From NCBI GenBank assembly GCA_947567425.1, contig CANOLV010000002.1, positions 62,001 to 126,000 on the forward strand: 64,000 nucleotides of DNA. Direction: 5' to 3'. The translations under genes and the position numbers were made by a program. This DNA comes from an uncultured Porphyromonadaceae bacterium. GTDB taxonomy: Bacteria > Bacteroidota > Bacteroidia > Bacteroidales > Muribaculaceae. The notes beneath the pieces are model-generated. The model was not told the DNA's origin. It made no database searches and worked only from the letters and a program-made list of their open reading frames with translations. Numbering within the stretch: the first letter of the stretch is position 1; each line of letters opens with the position of its first letter. This document shows, piece by piece, positions 1 to 6,708 of this stretch.

Positions 1-129
1 ATGGGGCTCGACCCTGACCGAACGGCAAAAGAAGCCCTGCGTGTGCTGAGACGTTTTCTGCGCAAAAAAGATGTGCTTCATGCACTGAAGCGCATAGTCA
101 AACCCAAAAAGAAGACTAATGGAAAATAA
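1..129 (+). CDS. C-terminal end of an unknown protein (cut by the window edge)
   Basis: Frame 1 is open from the first base to a TAA at 127-129 and gives about 42 residues, rich in Arg and Lys, ending in a run of lysines (KPKKKTNGK). An ATG sits at base 1, but the gene probably starts before the window. The stop lies 11 bases inside the following MATE gene, which starts at 119, so the two genes are probably translationally coupled. The fragment is too short to assign a family. A basic helical tail is all that can be seen. Confidence 0.5.
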   Translation: MGLDPDRTAKEALRVLRRFLRKKDVLHALKRIVKPKKKTNGK

Positions 130-1465
130 AGTATGGGACAAATATCGCGACAACTATAAAGCCATAATACGCCTCGGCATCCCCATCCTCATAGGCCAGA
201 TAGGCATGATAGTGGTAGCCTTCGCCGACAATATTATGGTGGGCCACTATTCTACCGAGGCTCTCGCCTCCGCATCGTTTGTCAACAATCTGTTCAACAT
301 GGCCAATTTCGCCTGCGTTGGCTTCACCTACGGCCTCACACCGCTGATCGGAGCCATGTTCACCCAAAAGCGGTTTGATGCCATAGGGACGCTTCTGCGC
401 AACGGCGTACTGCTCAATCTGCTCTTCTCGCTTCTGGTATGTTCGATTATGACCGTAATCTGGTTCAACCTCGACCGTCTTAACCAGCCCGAGGAACTTC
501 TTCCCCTCATAAGGCCTTACTATCTGCAGGTTTTGGCCGGACTTGTACCCGTGGCGCTGTTCAACGTATTTGCCCAATGGCTGTTTGCCATAAACCGTAC
601 AGCTTTGCCCATGTGGATCATACTGTTCTCCAATGTGGTCAACATAATCGGCAATTATGCCCTGATCTACGGCCACCTCGGATGCCCGGAACTTGGACTC
701 ACCGGAGCAGGCTACAGCACTCTTCTGGCACGCGTGCTGTGCACGCTGTCAGTGATCGGCATATTCATATTTGCAAAGCGTTTCCGCCCCTACAAAGAAG
801 GCTATGCAGCCTCCAGCATAAACCGCCGGTCGATCATGCAGCTCAACCGCACGTCATGGCCCATATCGCTGCAGATGACGTTTGAATCCGGGTCATTCTC
901 AATAGCGGCCGTCATGGCCGGAATGATAGGAGCCATAAGCCTTGCATCGTTTCAGATAATCGTCATCACCGGCACTCTCGGATTCTGCATCTACTACAGT
1001 ATGGGCTCGGCCGTGTCGGTACGGGTGGCCAACAGCGCCGGACTCGACGACCGCGCCGCGATGCGCCGCAACGCCTGGGCCGGCTACCACATCATCCTGG
1101 TGCTGGCCGCCATATCGTCGTTGATATTCGTGGTGTTCGGACGCGGACTCATACATGCATTTACCGACGACAAGGTGGTAATCGAGGCCACATTGACTCT
1201 CATATTTCCTCTTGTCCTTTACCAGCTCGGCGACGCCACCCAGATCAACTTCGCCAGCGCCCTTAGGGGCACATCGCACGTCACTCCAATGATATGGATA
1301 GCCTTTTTCTGCTACGTAGTGGTCGGAATACCGGCTACGTACATCATCGCTTTTCCACTGGGTCTGGGCACTTACGGCATCATCCTGAGCTTCTCCGTAA
1401 GCCTATTCCTGGCAGGAGGACTCTTCCTCTACTTCTTCCTCCGGTCTACCCGAAAGCCTCAGTGA
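119..1465 (+). CDS. MATE family multidrug/sodium antiporter
   Basis: A 448-residue polytopic inner-membrane protein, the usual length for MATE (NorM/DinF-like) exporters. About twelve hydrophobic segments are arranged as two similar six-helix halves. The first helix carries the IPILIGQIGMIVVAFADNIMVG signature region (residues about 20-41), and a second-half equivalent lies near residue 245 (WPISLQMTFESGSF). MATE proteins expel cationic compounds in exchange for Na+ or H+. The ATG at 119 overlaps the upstream gene by 11 bases. The stop is followed by an accessory patch. The family call is firm. The substrate cannot be read from sequence. Confidence 0.93.
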   Translation: MENKVWDKYRDNYKAIIRLGIPILIGQIGMIVVAFADNIMVGHYSTEALASASFVNNLFNMANFACVGFTYGLTPLIGAMFTQKRFDAIGTLLRNGVLLNLLFSLLVCSIMTVIWFNLDRLNQPEELLPLIRPYYLQVLAGLVPVALFNVFAQWLFAINRTALPMWIILFSNVVNIIGNYALIYGHLGCPELGLTGAGYSTLLARVLCTLSVIGIFIFAKRFRPYKEGYAASSINRRSIMQLNRTSWPISLQMTFESGSFSIAAVMAGMIGAISLASFQIIVITGTLGFCIYYSMGSAVSVRVANSAGLDDRAAMRRNAWAGYHIILVLAAISSLIFVVFGRGLIHAFTDDKVVIEATLTLIFPLVLYQLGDATQINFASALRGTSHVTPMIWIAFFCYVVVGIPATYIIAFPLGLGTYGIILSFSVSLFLAGGLFLYFFLRSTRKPQ

Positions 1466-1593
1466 CCTGCCGTCCGACCACCGTATGTCTTATTCATAAT
1501 CCAGTCGTCCATAGATATAGCCTCATCCTCTATACCCAACTTATCCTTCAGCCGCCGCTTCCGCTTTTTGAGTGTGTTGTCCGACTTATTCGG
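1459..1593 (-). pseudogene. Possible C-terminal gene remnant on the minus strand, cut by the repeat
   Basis: On the minus strand 44 codons are open between a TAG at 1596-1594 and a TGA at 1461-1459. The translation looks like real protein rather than random sequence: a Lys/Arg-rich stretch, then KDKLGIEDEAISMDDWIMNK. There is no ATG start, and the upstream edge falls where repeat copy A begins (about 1591). This fits the 3' end of a gene that converged on the MATE gene and was truncated. I do not recognise the family. It could be chance. Confidence 0.3.
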
Positions 1594-1625
1594 CTACTCT
1601 GCGTAGACAGGGAGAGGATACGCCA

Positions 1626-1859
1626 GTACCCCAAGCCGCGCGTGGCTCTGCCGAGCTTGCTTGGGGCTACCATTATGTCGTGGCTCCGCCACGATGGCCT
1701 ACGGCACGGCTATATATACCGAGTCCCGGCACATGTCGCTCACAGGCTCCATGTACCGGATTACTCCGAGAACAATTAGGGCTGAAATATAAATTGTAAT
1801 ATTCAATCATTTCGATGCGCTAAAACAATTATTTTTCGTAACTTGCGGTCGGTATATTT
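1626..1859 (+). repeat. Structured promoter-bearing repeat, copy A
   Basis: About 234 bases that return at 3422-3654 with only a handful of differences. The similarity weakens but continues left to about 1591 (CGGCTACTCTG in both). Three hairpins follow one another: a CCCCAAGC/GCTTGGGG arm pair, TCGTGGC/GCCACGA with loop TCC, and CCGGCACATG/CATGTACCGG. An AT-rich tail ends in TATATTTA, a slightly worn copy of the Bacteroidales -7 box, 15 bases before the ATG of the lipoprotein gene at 1875. No open frame explains the conservation. Confidence 0.85.
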
Positions 1860-1874
1860 AAATTATCATGTATT

Positions 1875-2294
1875 ATGAATGGATTTGTCATTAAAGTTAC
1901 TTTTGCCGCCTCAATGTTTGGTGTGCTAATATCGTGTAAAGAGACTGTTGATCCATATCCATTTATTTTGGAATTCAACAATGATGATGTTAAGATGGAA
2001 AGAATAGCCAACTATTCTTATGAGATAGCTTCCGAAGGAGGGCTACTTTCCATCCACGGATCAGTAGATTTCAATATAACATCAGTTATTATTGATGAGC
2101 AAAAATACGGATACGATAACACTATTCCAAAATACGGTTTTGTCTCTGTAGTATCATCTGATACACGAAATATGACCATAATATTTGATTCCAACATAAC
2201 CGATAAACTTAGAAATGCGACAATAGAGCTTCATCCCAAATGGGATAAGGATGTAAGCTTAAAGTTCTATCAGTTTGGATCAGCACATGAATAG
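1875..2294 (+). CDS. Small lipoprotein, possibly BACON-like
   Basis: 139 residues. The N-terminus is a signal peptide with a lipobox (VLISC, Cys at about residue 21), so the protein is probably lipid-anchored in the periplasm or outer membrane. The rest is a beta-rich single domain. Its last strands (RNATIELHPKW..., then VSLKFYQFG) have the alternating pattern seen at the end of BACON/Ig-like domains of Bacteroidetes. That likeness is by eye only. The gene follows directly on repeat copy A, whose right end supplies a TATATTTA box, and is followed by a short leader repeat and the membrane protein at 2348. Base composition is clearly AT-richer than the neighbouring core genes, which suggests transfer. 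Function unknown. Confidence 0.75.
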   Translation: MNGFVIKVTFAASMFGVLISCKETVDPYPFILEFNNDDVKMERIANYSYEIASEGGLLSIHGSVDFNITSVIIDEQKYGYDNTIPKYGFVSVVSSDTRNMTIIFDSNITDKLRNATIELHPKWDKDVSLKFYQFGSAHE

Positions 2295-2347
2295 CTGAAC
2301 GGCTACACCGCCATTCCCCGACGGGGAGACATGTCCGGAGGTGGACT
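2295..2347 (+). repeat. Short leader repeat with hairpin, copy 1
   Basis: The stretch GGCTACACCGCCATTCCCC, a small hairpin (CCCC-GA-CGGGG) and AGACAT lies just before the ATG at 2348. It is matched at 3663-3711 before the paralogous membrane protein, with the hairpin kept as CCCTACAGGG. Both copies are followed at once by GGAT(C)AGATTAAAAAC-like coding sequence, so leader and gene were duplicated together. Confidence 0.7.
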
Positions 2348-2710
2348 ATGGATCAGATTAAAAACGACAACATGAATGCAAATATGGAATTGAGTTTTAG
2401 TGAAAAAAGCAAAGATTACGGAATGATAGGAGTATTCCTTTTCATATTGTTCAATAATATAATATCCAAATTTTTTGACGTGCAAGAATCGACTTGGTTT
2501 ATGATTTGCAGTGTAATAACTAATTTAGGATTATTATATACATTGATTTCATTAATTGGATATTACTATCAGAACTATTCACTGAAGGAGATATTTAAAC
2601 ATCCGATGGACGCAATCTTGGCAATCTCTATTTGCCTGTATTTTATTGTGTTGCAGATAGTTCCCATATTTGTTTACGAAATGATTCCGTTCATACACCT
2701 AACGTTCTGA
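2348..2710 (+). CDS. Small membrane protein, paralog 1
   Basis: 120 residues with three or four hydrophobic helices (about 25-43, 50-70, 86-108) and short polar ends. It is a clear paralog of the equally long protein at 3712-4074. Both open with MD(Q/L)IKN(D/N)N, share SLIGYYYQN/SIIGYYWQN and IFKHP(M/F)D in the middle, and end in the same eight residues IPFIHLTF. That exact shared tail suggests a functional C-terminus. There is no signal peptide and it matches no family I know. It lies 53 bases after the lipoprotein gene and is probably cotranscribed with it. The low GC points to acquisition. Confidence 0.75.
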   Translation: MDQIKNDNMNANMELSFSEKSKDYGMIGVFLFILFNNIISKFFDVQESTWFMICSVITNLGLLYTLISLIGYYYQNYSLKEIFKHPMDAILAISICLYFIVLQIVPIFVYEMIPFIHLTF

Positions 2711-2832
2711 ATTTGACAAATTAGATGGCAGCACTCAATGAAATGGGGACGCGCTGATGCATTACAGATACAATACGGTAATTAACAATAAATGTAACGT
2801 TGATTTTTTTATATATTATCGGAAATAATGCA

Positions 2833-2840
2833 TATATTTG
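2833..2840 (+). promoter_or_regulatory. Bacteroidales -7 box before the second lipoprotein
   Basis: TATATTTG is a perfect TAnnTTTG box, 30 bases before the ATG at 2871, in a 160-base AT-rich gap. No TTTG sits at the ideal distance upstream; the nearest (TTG at 2800-2802) is about 30 bases away. Confidence 0.55.
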
Positions 2841-2870
2841 TAAATTGTCGATTATAACATTGAATCAGGT

Positions 2871-3314
2871 ATGAAATGCGCATTATTTCTTAAATTGTTG
2901 ACCATACTGTCGGTCTGCTGTATGGCTTCCTGCGGCGATGAACCTGACGGTGGTGGAAAGCCGTTGCGGTGGACTGTGATGGAGACGGGACAGAGGTGGA
3001 AGTCATCGCTTGCGCTCCGGATAGATCCGGCCGGAGATACAGTGACACAACTGTGCGATAGGGATTTCGACATCAATCAGATTATGGTTACCATAGACGA
3101 TGAAAATATATTCTATGATGGAATTGTCTATGAGCTTGAATGTCCCGGATTTTTCAGAATTGCCAAACATGAAAAAATATTGGTGCTGAATTTTGAGGTC
3201 AATCCAACGTCCGAATCCAGAGCGGTGAGGATTCTTGTCCATGATGGTAATGTGTATGCCAAAATGACGTTTACGCAACCTCCGACCGGCGGAGCTACGG
3301 ATAGCAATGAATAG
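2871..3314 (+). CDS. Small lipoprotein, second of the patch
   Basis: 147 residues with a signal peptide and a lipobox (CMASC, Cys at about residue 21). After a Gly/Asp-rich linker comes a beta-rich domain ending in SRAVRILVHDGNVYAKMTFTQ. That closing pattern resembles the end of the lipoprotein at 1875 and of BACON-type domains in general. Overall identity to the first lipoprotein is low, so they may be distant homologs or only share a fold. It has its own -7 box at 2833-2840. Repeat copy B follows about 110 bases downstream. Function unknown. Confidence 0.72.
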   Translation: MKCALFLKLLTILSVCCMASCGDEPDGGGKPLRWTVMETGQRWKSSLALRIDPAGDTVTQLCDRDFDINQIMVTIDDENIFYDGIVYELECPGFFRIAKHEKILVLNFEVNPTSESRAVRILVHDGNVYAKMTFTQPPTGGATDSNE

Positions 3315-3421
3315 TTCCCTATGTTGGAAAAATATGACTCTAACATATTATACTTTGATAGTAAATAGTAGTCGTATAAGTGCGGCTACTCTGTAGCCGT
3401 TGCTTTTGGGTGGATGTACCT

Positions 3422-3654
3422 GTACCCCAAGCCGCGCGCGGCTCTGCCGTGCTTGCTTGGGGCTACCATTGTGTCGTGGCTCCGCCACGATGGCCTACGG
3501 CATGGCTATATATACCGAGTCCCGGCACATGTCGCACACAGGCTCCATGTACCGGTTACTCCGAGAACAATTAGGGCTGAAATATAAATTGTAATATTCA
3601 ATCATTTCGATGCGCTAAAACAATTATTTTTCGTAACTTGCGGTCGGTATATTT
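3422..3654 (+). repeat. Structured promoter-bearing repeat, copy B
   Basis: Near-identical to 1626-1859, with about half a dozen substitutions and one missing base. The hairpins are intact: 3425-3432 with 3455-3462, 3474-3480 with 3484-3490, and 3522-3531 with 3546-3555. The first contains a perfect 14-base palindrome (AGCCGCGCGCGGCT, 3430-3443). The right end is a perfect TATATTTG box (3648-3655). Fresh identity in non-coding DNA implies either recent duplication or selection on structure. Confidence 0.85.
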
Positions 3655-3655
3655 G
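3648..3655 (+). promoter_or_regulatory. -7 box at the right end of repeat copy B
   Basis: TATATTTG closes the repeat 56 bases before the ATG at 3712, so transcription would start in or near the short leader repeat. The equivalent in copy A has a final A instead of G. No clear TTTG at -33; the upstream stretch is T-rich (TTATTTTTCG). Confidence 0.5.
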
Positions 3656-3657
3656 AG

Positions 3658-3711
3658 TTGCTACGGCTACACCGCCATTCCCCTACAGGGAGACATACCA
3701 GGGCGTCGGCT
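3658..3711 (+). repeat. Short leader repeat with hairpin, copy 2
   Basis: Counterpart of 2295-2347. It holds GGCTACACCGCCATTCCC, the hairpin CCCTACAGGG and AGACAT, and runs directly into the ATG at 3712. The loop sequence changed while the stem was kept, which hints at selection for structure. Confidence 0.65.
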
Positions 3712-4074
3712 ATGGATCTGATTAAAAACAACAACATAATTGCAAATATGAGATTGTGCTTTACTAAAAAGAACATGGATGCGAGTTGGATAATCAATTA
3801 TATCATTATCCTGACATTAAATATCGTCTTTGACATAAAGGGCATACCAACTGCCGAATGGCCGGTGTTCTGGTGTATCATTCTGAATACCTCTATGCTC
3901 TATTGCCTCATTTCAATTATCGGGTATTATTGGCAAAACCACCTCTTCAAAACGATTTTCAAACATCCTTTCGACCTGCTGTTGTTAGTCGTGCTTACAG
4001 CCTACTTCGTAGTCGACCAAATAATATCATTGTTTGTCAACGGTAAGATTCCGTTCATACACTTGACGTTCTGA
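3712..4074 (+). CDS. Small membrane protein, paralog 2
   Basis: 120 residues, exactly the length of the paralog at 2348, with the same hydrophobic profile and the same IPFIHLTF end. A longer in-frame start at 3658 exists, but the paralog alignment begins at MDLIKNNN, so 3712 is preferred. Between the two proteins the helix cores have diverged a lot while the N-terminal motif, the GYY(Y/W)QN block and the tail are kept. Here the gene sits directly behind repeat copy B without a lipoprotein in between. Function unknown; a small transporter subunit or an immunity-type membrane protein are guesses. Confidence 0.72.
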   Translation: MDLIKNNNIIANMRLCFTKKNMDASWIINYIIILTLNIVFDIKGIPTAEWPVFWCIILNTSMLYCLISIIGYYWQNHLFKTIFKHPFDLLLLVVLTAYFVVDQIISLFVNGKIPFIHLTF

Positions 4075-4092
4075 AACGTATAATTCCTAAGG

Positions 4093-4122
4093 CCGTTTTC
4101 GCAATATGAGGGTCGAAAACGG
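4093..4122 (+). terminator. Possible terminator after the accessory patch
   Basis: CCGTTTTCG (4093-4101) pairs with CGAAAACGG (4114-4122) across a 12-base loop, about 20 bases after the stop at 4074. No T-run follows, so it is a weak call. Confidence 0.4.
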
Positions 4123-4207
4123 GCATTGAAGACGAGTGTTTGTTAAATAAAGTTAACCAAATGCATTTTTTAGGTTGCAAAACTATGTTTTATAACATAA
4201 AAACCGC

Positions 4208-4215
4208 TACCTTTG
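4208..4215 (+). promoter_or_regulatory. -7 box of a short leader transcript
   Basis: TACCTTTG matches TAnnTTTG exactly. Transcription would start near 4222 and run straight into a small open frame and an intrinsic terminator. A good -33 TTTG is not seen at the usual spacing. Confidence 0.55.
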
Positions 4216-4221
4216 CAACGT

Positions 4222-4287
4222 GTTTTTCATGGTATTAGATTTAAGGTTAAGAAGATTATTCGTCGTGACGACGAGTAATTTTTTTTT
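4222..4287 (+). ncRNA. Short terminated transcript or attenuator leader
   Basis: Between the -7 box at 4208-4215 and the terminator ending at 4287 lies a unit of about 65 bases. It contains an ATG at 4229 opening a 28-codon frame (to 4315) that starts MVLDLRLRRLF and is rich in Leu and Arg. The strong hairpin lies inside that frame, as in transcription attenuators where a translating ribosome governs terminator folding. A separate promoter for the next gene lies downstream (4332-4365), so a stand-alone small RNA is equally possible. No named family is claimed. Confidence 0.5.
4255..4287 (+). terminator. Strong intrinsic terminator
   Basis: ATTATTCGTCG (4255-4265) pairs with CGACGAGTAAT (4269-4279) over loop TGA, with one G-U pair, and is followed by an unbroken T-run to 4287. 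This is the textbook shape of a Rho-independent terminator. Confidence 0.8.
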
Positions 4288-4331
4288 GCACCTACCGAAC
4301 CGGCCAGCTTATTAACAATTAGACGGTCTTT

Positions 4332-4365
4332 TTTGAGTTATCTTAATTGATTTCCACTATATTTG
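4332..4365 (+). promoter_or_regulatory. Promoter of the sirtuin gene
   Basis: TTTG at 4332-4335 and TATATTTG at 4358-4365 are separated by 22 bases, close to the Bacteroidales -33/-7 layout. The start codon is 60 bases further on at 4426. Confidence 0.7.
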
Positions 4366-4425
4366 CGGCAACCAAACCATGGTCAAGATATGTTTTATTC
4401 ATACAGCCCAAATTAAATCCTCGAT

Positions 4426-5109
4426 ATGAAAAAGAAGTTAGTAATATCCACCGGTGCAGGAATGAGTGCCGAAAGCGGCATAAAGACCTTCCGCGACAGC
4501 GGAGGTTTATGGGAGGAATATCCCGTGATGGAAGTGGCGAGCGCCTACGGCTTCAAAAAGAATCCGGCTCTGATACACGAATTCTACAACAAACGCCGGC
4601 GCGAACTGATGGCCGCCGAGCCAAACGCCGGACATAAGGCCCTCGTGGAACTCGAAAAGCAGTATGACACCTACATAATCACCCAAAACGTAGACGACCT
4701 GCACGAACGCGCGGGCAGCACCAATGTGCTCCACCTGCACGGCGAACTGATGAAGGTACGCGCCATCGACGACGACACGAAAGTGTACAGGCTTCAACCC
4801 GAATCGCCCGATACTACACCCGACACCATAATCGACGGACACCATGTGAGGCCGCACATAGTATTTTTCCAAGAGGCCGTGCCCAATATAGAACCGGCAA
4901 TCGAGCTGGTCGAACACGCCGACATATTCGTAGTCATCGGCACATCGCTCAACGTCTATCCCGCCGCCGGCCTGTTGAACTATGTAAGAGCCGGAGTTCC
5001 TGTCTATTACATCGACCCCAACCCCGCATCCGTGCCTCCAGGCGTGGTGGTGATCAAAGAGCCGGCATCAGTCGGTGTCAAAGTCCTGACCGAACTGATC
5101 TGCCCATAG
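4426..5109 (+). CDS. cobB: Sir2-type NAD-dependent protein deacylase (CobB-like)
   Basis: A 227-residue cytoplasmic sirtuin. NAD-binding motifs are all present: STGAGMSAESGIKTFRDSGGLW (about 8-29), TQNVDDLH (86-93) and the catalytic His in HLHGEL (His105). GTSLNVYPAAGLL lies near the C-terminal Rossmann part. Sirtuins remove acetyl, succinyl or similar groups from lysines using NAD. The usual four zinc-binding cysteines between the catalytic His and the RPHIVFF segment are absent, as in other Bacteroides-type sirtuins I recall. The gene is a single unit with its own promoter (4332-4365) and a downstream hairpin (5153-5188). Substrate preference is not readable. Confidence 0.92.
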   Translation: MKKKLVISTGAGMSAESGIKTFRDSGGLWEEYPVMEVASAYGFKKNPALIHEFYNKRRRELMAAEPNAGHKALVELEKQYDTYIITQNVDDLHERAGSTNVLHLHGELMKVRAIDDDTKVYRLQPESPDTTPDTIIDGHHVRPHIVFFQEAVPNIEPAIELVEHADIFVVIGTSLNVYPAAGLLNYVRAGVPVYYIDPNPASVPPGVVVIKEPASVGVKVLTELICP

Positions 5110-5131
5110 CAGTACGCCGACAAACCGAAAA

Positions 5132-5149
5132 AATTTACAATTGTAAATT
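5132..5149. other. Perfect 18-base palindrome
   Basis: AATTTACAATTGTAAATT reads the same on both strands, 23 bases after the sirtuin stop. It has no loop, so it looks more like a dimer-binding site than an RNA hairpin. AT-richness makes chance a real alternative. Confidence 0.4.
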
Positions 5150-5152
5150 AAC

Positions 5153-5188
5153 ATTGACCGGAATACCGCAAGGAGTATTCCGGTCAAT
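5153..5188. terminator. Terminator hairpin after the sirtuin gene
   Basis: ATTGACCGGAATAC (5153-5166) and GTATTCCGGTCAAT (5175-5188) form a perfect 14-base stem with an 8-base loop. Only a short T-rich stretch follows. It separates the sirtuin unit from the division cluster. Confidence 0.65.
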
Positions 5189-5297
5189 TCATTATCAAAC
5201 CGGATGACAGTCTGTTACACCGCAATTTCCATAAAGGCCGTCGCCGGCAGGATCCATATAGACAAAAATATTAGTCCGACCGAGAAAAAAGATAAAA

Positions 5298-5335
5298 TTT
5301 CAGTATGTAAATTATGAGAAAATTAGCTAACTTTA
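5298..5335 (+). promoter_or_regulatory. Likely promoter of the division/cell-wall cluster
   Basis: TAACTTTA at 5328-5335 is one base off TAnnTTTG and sits 34 bases before the rsmH ATG. A TTTC (5298-5301) lies 26 bases upstream of it, a little far. No MraZ-type repeated operator is obvious. Confidence 0.4.
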
Positions 5336-5369
5336 CGACCTAAATATACCTAATTCAACGGAGCTTACA

Positions 5370-6302
5370 ATGCAAGATATATACCACATACCCGCCCTGC
5401 TCGAACCTACCCTCAAAGGCCTTGACATTCAAGCCAATGGGACTTATGTCGACGTGACATTCGGAGGCGGGGGACATTCACGCGCCATCATGTCCATGCT
5501 CGGACCCGAAGGGCGCCTGTACAGCTTCGACCAGGACATCGACGCCCGGAGAAATGCCATCGACGACGAAAGATTTACATTTGTATACAGCAATTTCCGC
5601 TTTATAAAGAATTTCATGCGCTATTACGGCGTCGACAGCGTCGACGGAATACTCGGCGACTTAGGCGTATCGTTTCACCACTTCGACGATCCCGAACGAG
5701 GCTTCTCATTCCGCTGGGACGGTCCGCTCGACATGCGCATGAACCGTCGGGCCACACGCTCCGCGGCCTGGTACATAGAGAACTATTCCGAAGCTGAACT
5801 AACAAAAATATTTTCACTATACGGTGAGCTGAAAAATGCCCGCAAAATAGCCTCGGCCATCGTAAAGGCACGCCAGTCAGAACCCGTGGCCACTGTCGAA
5901 CAGCTGCTCGCCATAGTCAATCCCTACATAGACCGGCGCAAGGAGAAGAAGGAGCTGGCACAAGTGTTTCAAGCACTCAGAATAGAGGTCAACGGCGAAA
6001 TCGACGCTCTGAGCGACTTTCTTCGCCAATCGCTTGACATACTCCGTCCCGGAGGCCGGCTGGCCATAATCACCTACCACTCGCTTGAGGACCGTCTGGT
6101 CAAGAACTTCATGCGCAGCGGCAATCTCGACGGAGAGGTCCGTCAGGACTTCTTCGGCCGCAATCTGTCGCCATTCCGCCTACTGACGAGCAAGCCGATA
6201 GTGCCTACCGAGGAAGATGTCGAACGCAATCCCCGCTCACGTAGCGCAAAGCTGCGCATCGCCGAAAAGCTTCCGCCACTCCCGGCAGAAGGAGCGAAAT
6301 AG
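5370..6302 (+). CDS. rsmH: 16S rRNA (cytosine-1402-N4)-methyltransferase RsmH
   Basis: 310 residues, normal for RsmH (MraW). It methylates N4 of C1402 in the decoding site of 16S rRNA using S-adenosylmethionine. The SAM-binding loop DVTFGGGGHSRAI is at about 28-40, followed by GILGDLGVSFHHFDDPERGFSFR (near 90-112), RMNRRAT, and the C-terminal YHSLEDRLVKNFM block. The ATG at 5370 has a purine-rich GGAG 8-10 bases upstream. It heads the cluster; the mraZ regulator gene that commonly comes first in such clusters is not present. A gap of about 40 bases separates it from ftsL. Confidence 0.97.
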   Translation: MQDIYHIPALLEPTLKGLDIQANGTYVDVTFGGGGHSRAIMSMLGPEGRLYSFDQDIDARRNAIDDERFTFVYSNFRFIKNFMRYYGVDSVDGILGDLGVSFHHFDDPERGFSFRWDGPLDMRMNRRATRSAAWYIENYSEAELTKIFSLYGELKNARKIASAIVKARQSEPVATVEQLLAIVNPYIDRRKEKKELAQVFQALRIEVNGEIDALSDFLRQSLDILRPGGRLAIITYHSLEDRLVKNFMRSGNLDGEVRQDFFGRNLSPFRLLTSKPIVPTEEDVERNPRSRSAKLRIAEKLPPLPAEGAK

Positions 6303-6342
6303 ACCAATCAGCAACACCCCAACAACCATCATCACAAAAACA

Positions 6343-6693
6343 ATGTCAGCAGTCTATACTAAAGCAAAAAAGAAAAAAAAGGACAACATAATCCTCCGCG
6401 CACTGAACGGAAGACTGCTCTCCATCGACTTTTTCAGAAACCACTGGCTGTCGGTGCTGCTCGCCGTGGCCATGGTGATGATATACATCACCAACCGCTA
6501 CCAGTGCCTCACACGCATGGAACAGATACGCGCACTCGAACAGGAGCTGGAGATCGTCGAGACCGAACGCATACGCGTAAAGAGCGCATACATGAGCCGC
6601 ATCCGTGAATCGTCGATGCAGGAGATGGTCGACACCATGCGACTGAACCTGCGCGTACAGGACCAACCCCCTTACAGACTGTCAAAGAAGTAA
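6343..6693 (+). CDS. ftsL: FtsL-like cell division protein
   Basis: 116 residues with a Lys-rich cytoplasmic tail (residues 7-13), one transmembrane helix (about 35-50) and a periplasmic coiled coil (about 57-90, RMEQIRALEQELEIVETER). This is the bitopic layout of FtsL, which joins FtsB and FtsQ and activates septal FtsWI. Sequence similarity in this family is weak, so the call rests on layout and on position between rsmH and ftsI. The frame is open further upstream to 6217, but the ATG at 6343 gives the expected tail. The next gene starts 15 bases after the stop. Confidence 0.85.
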   Translation: MSAVYTKAKKKKKDNIILRALNGRLLSIDFFRNHWLSVLLAVAMVMIYITNRYQCLTRMEQIRALEQELEIVETERIRVKSAYMSRIRESSMQEMVDTMRLNLRVQDQPPYRLSKK

Positions 6694-6708
6694 TAAGCAC
6701 ACAAGACT

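Noticed and set aside
3380..3594. Small open frames across repeat copy B (and the similar ones in copy A) as genes
   Set aside because: Two different frames are open, the differences between copies do not favour synonymous changes, and hairpins explain the conservation better.
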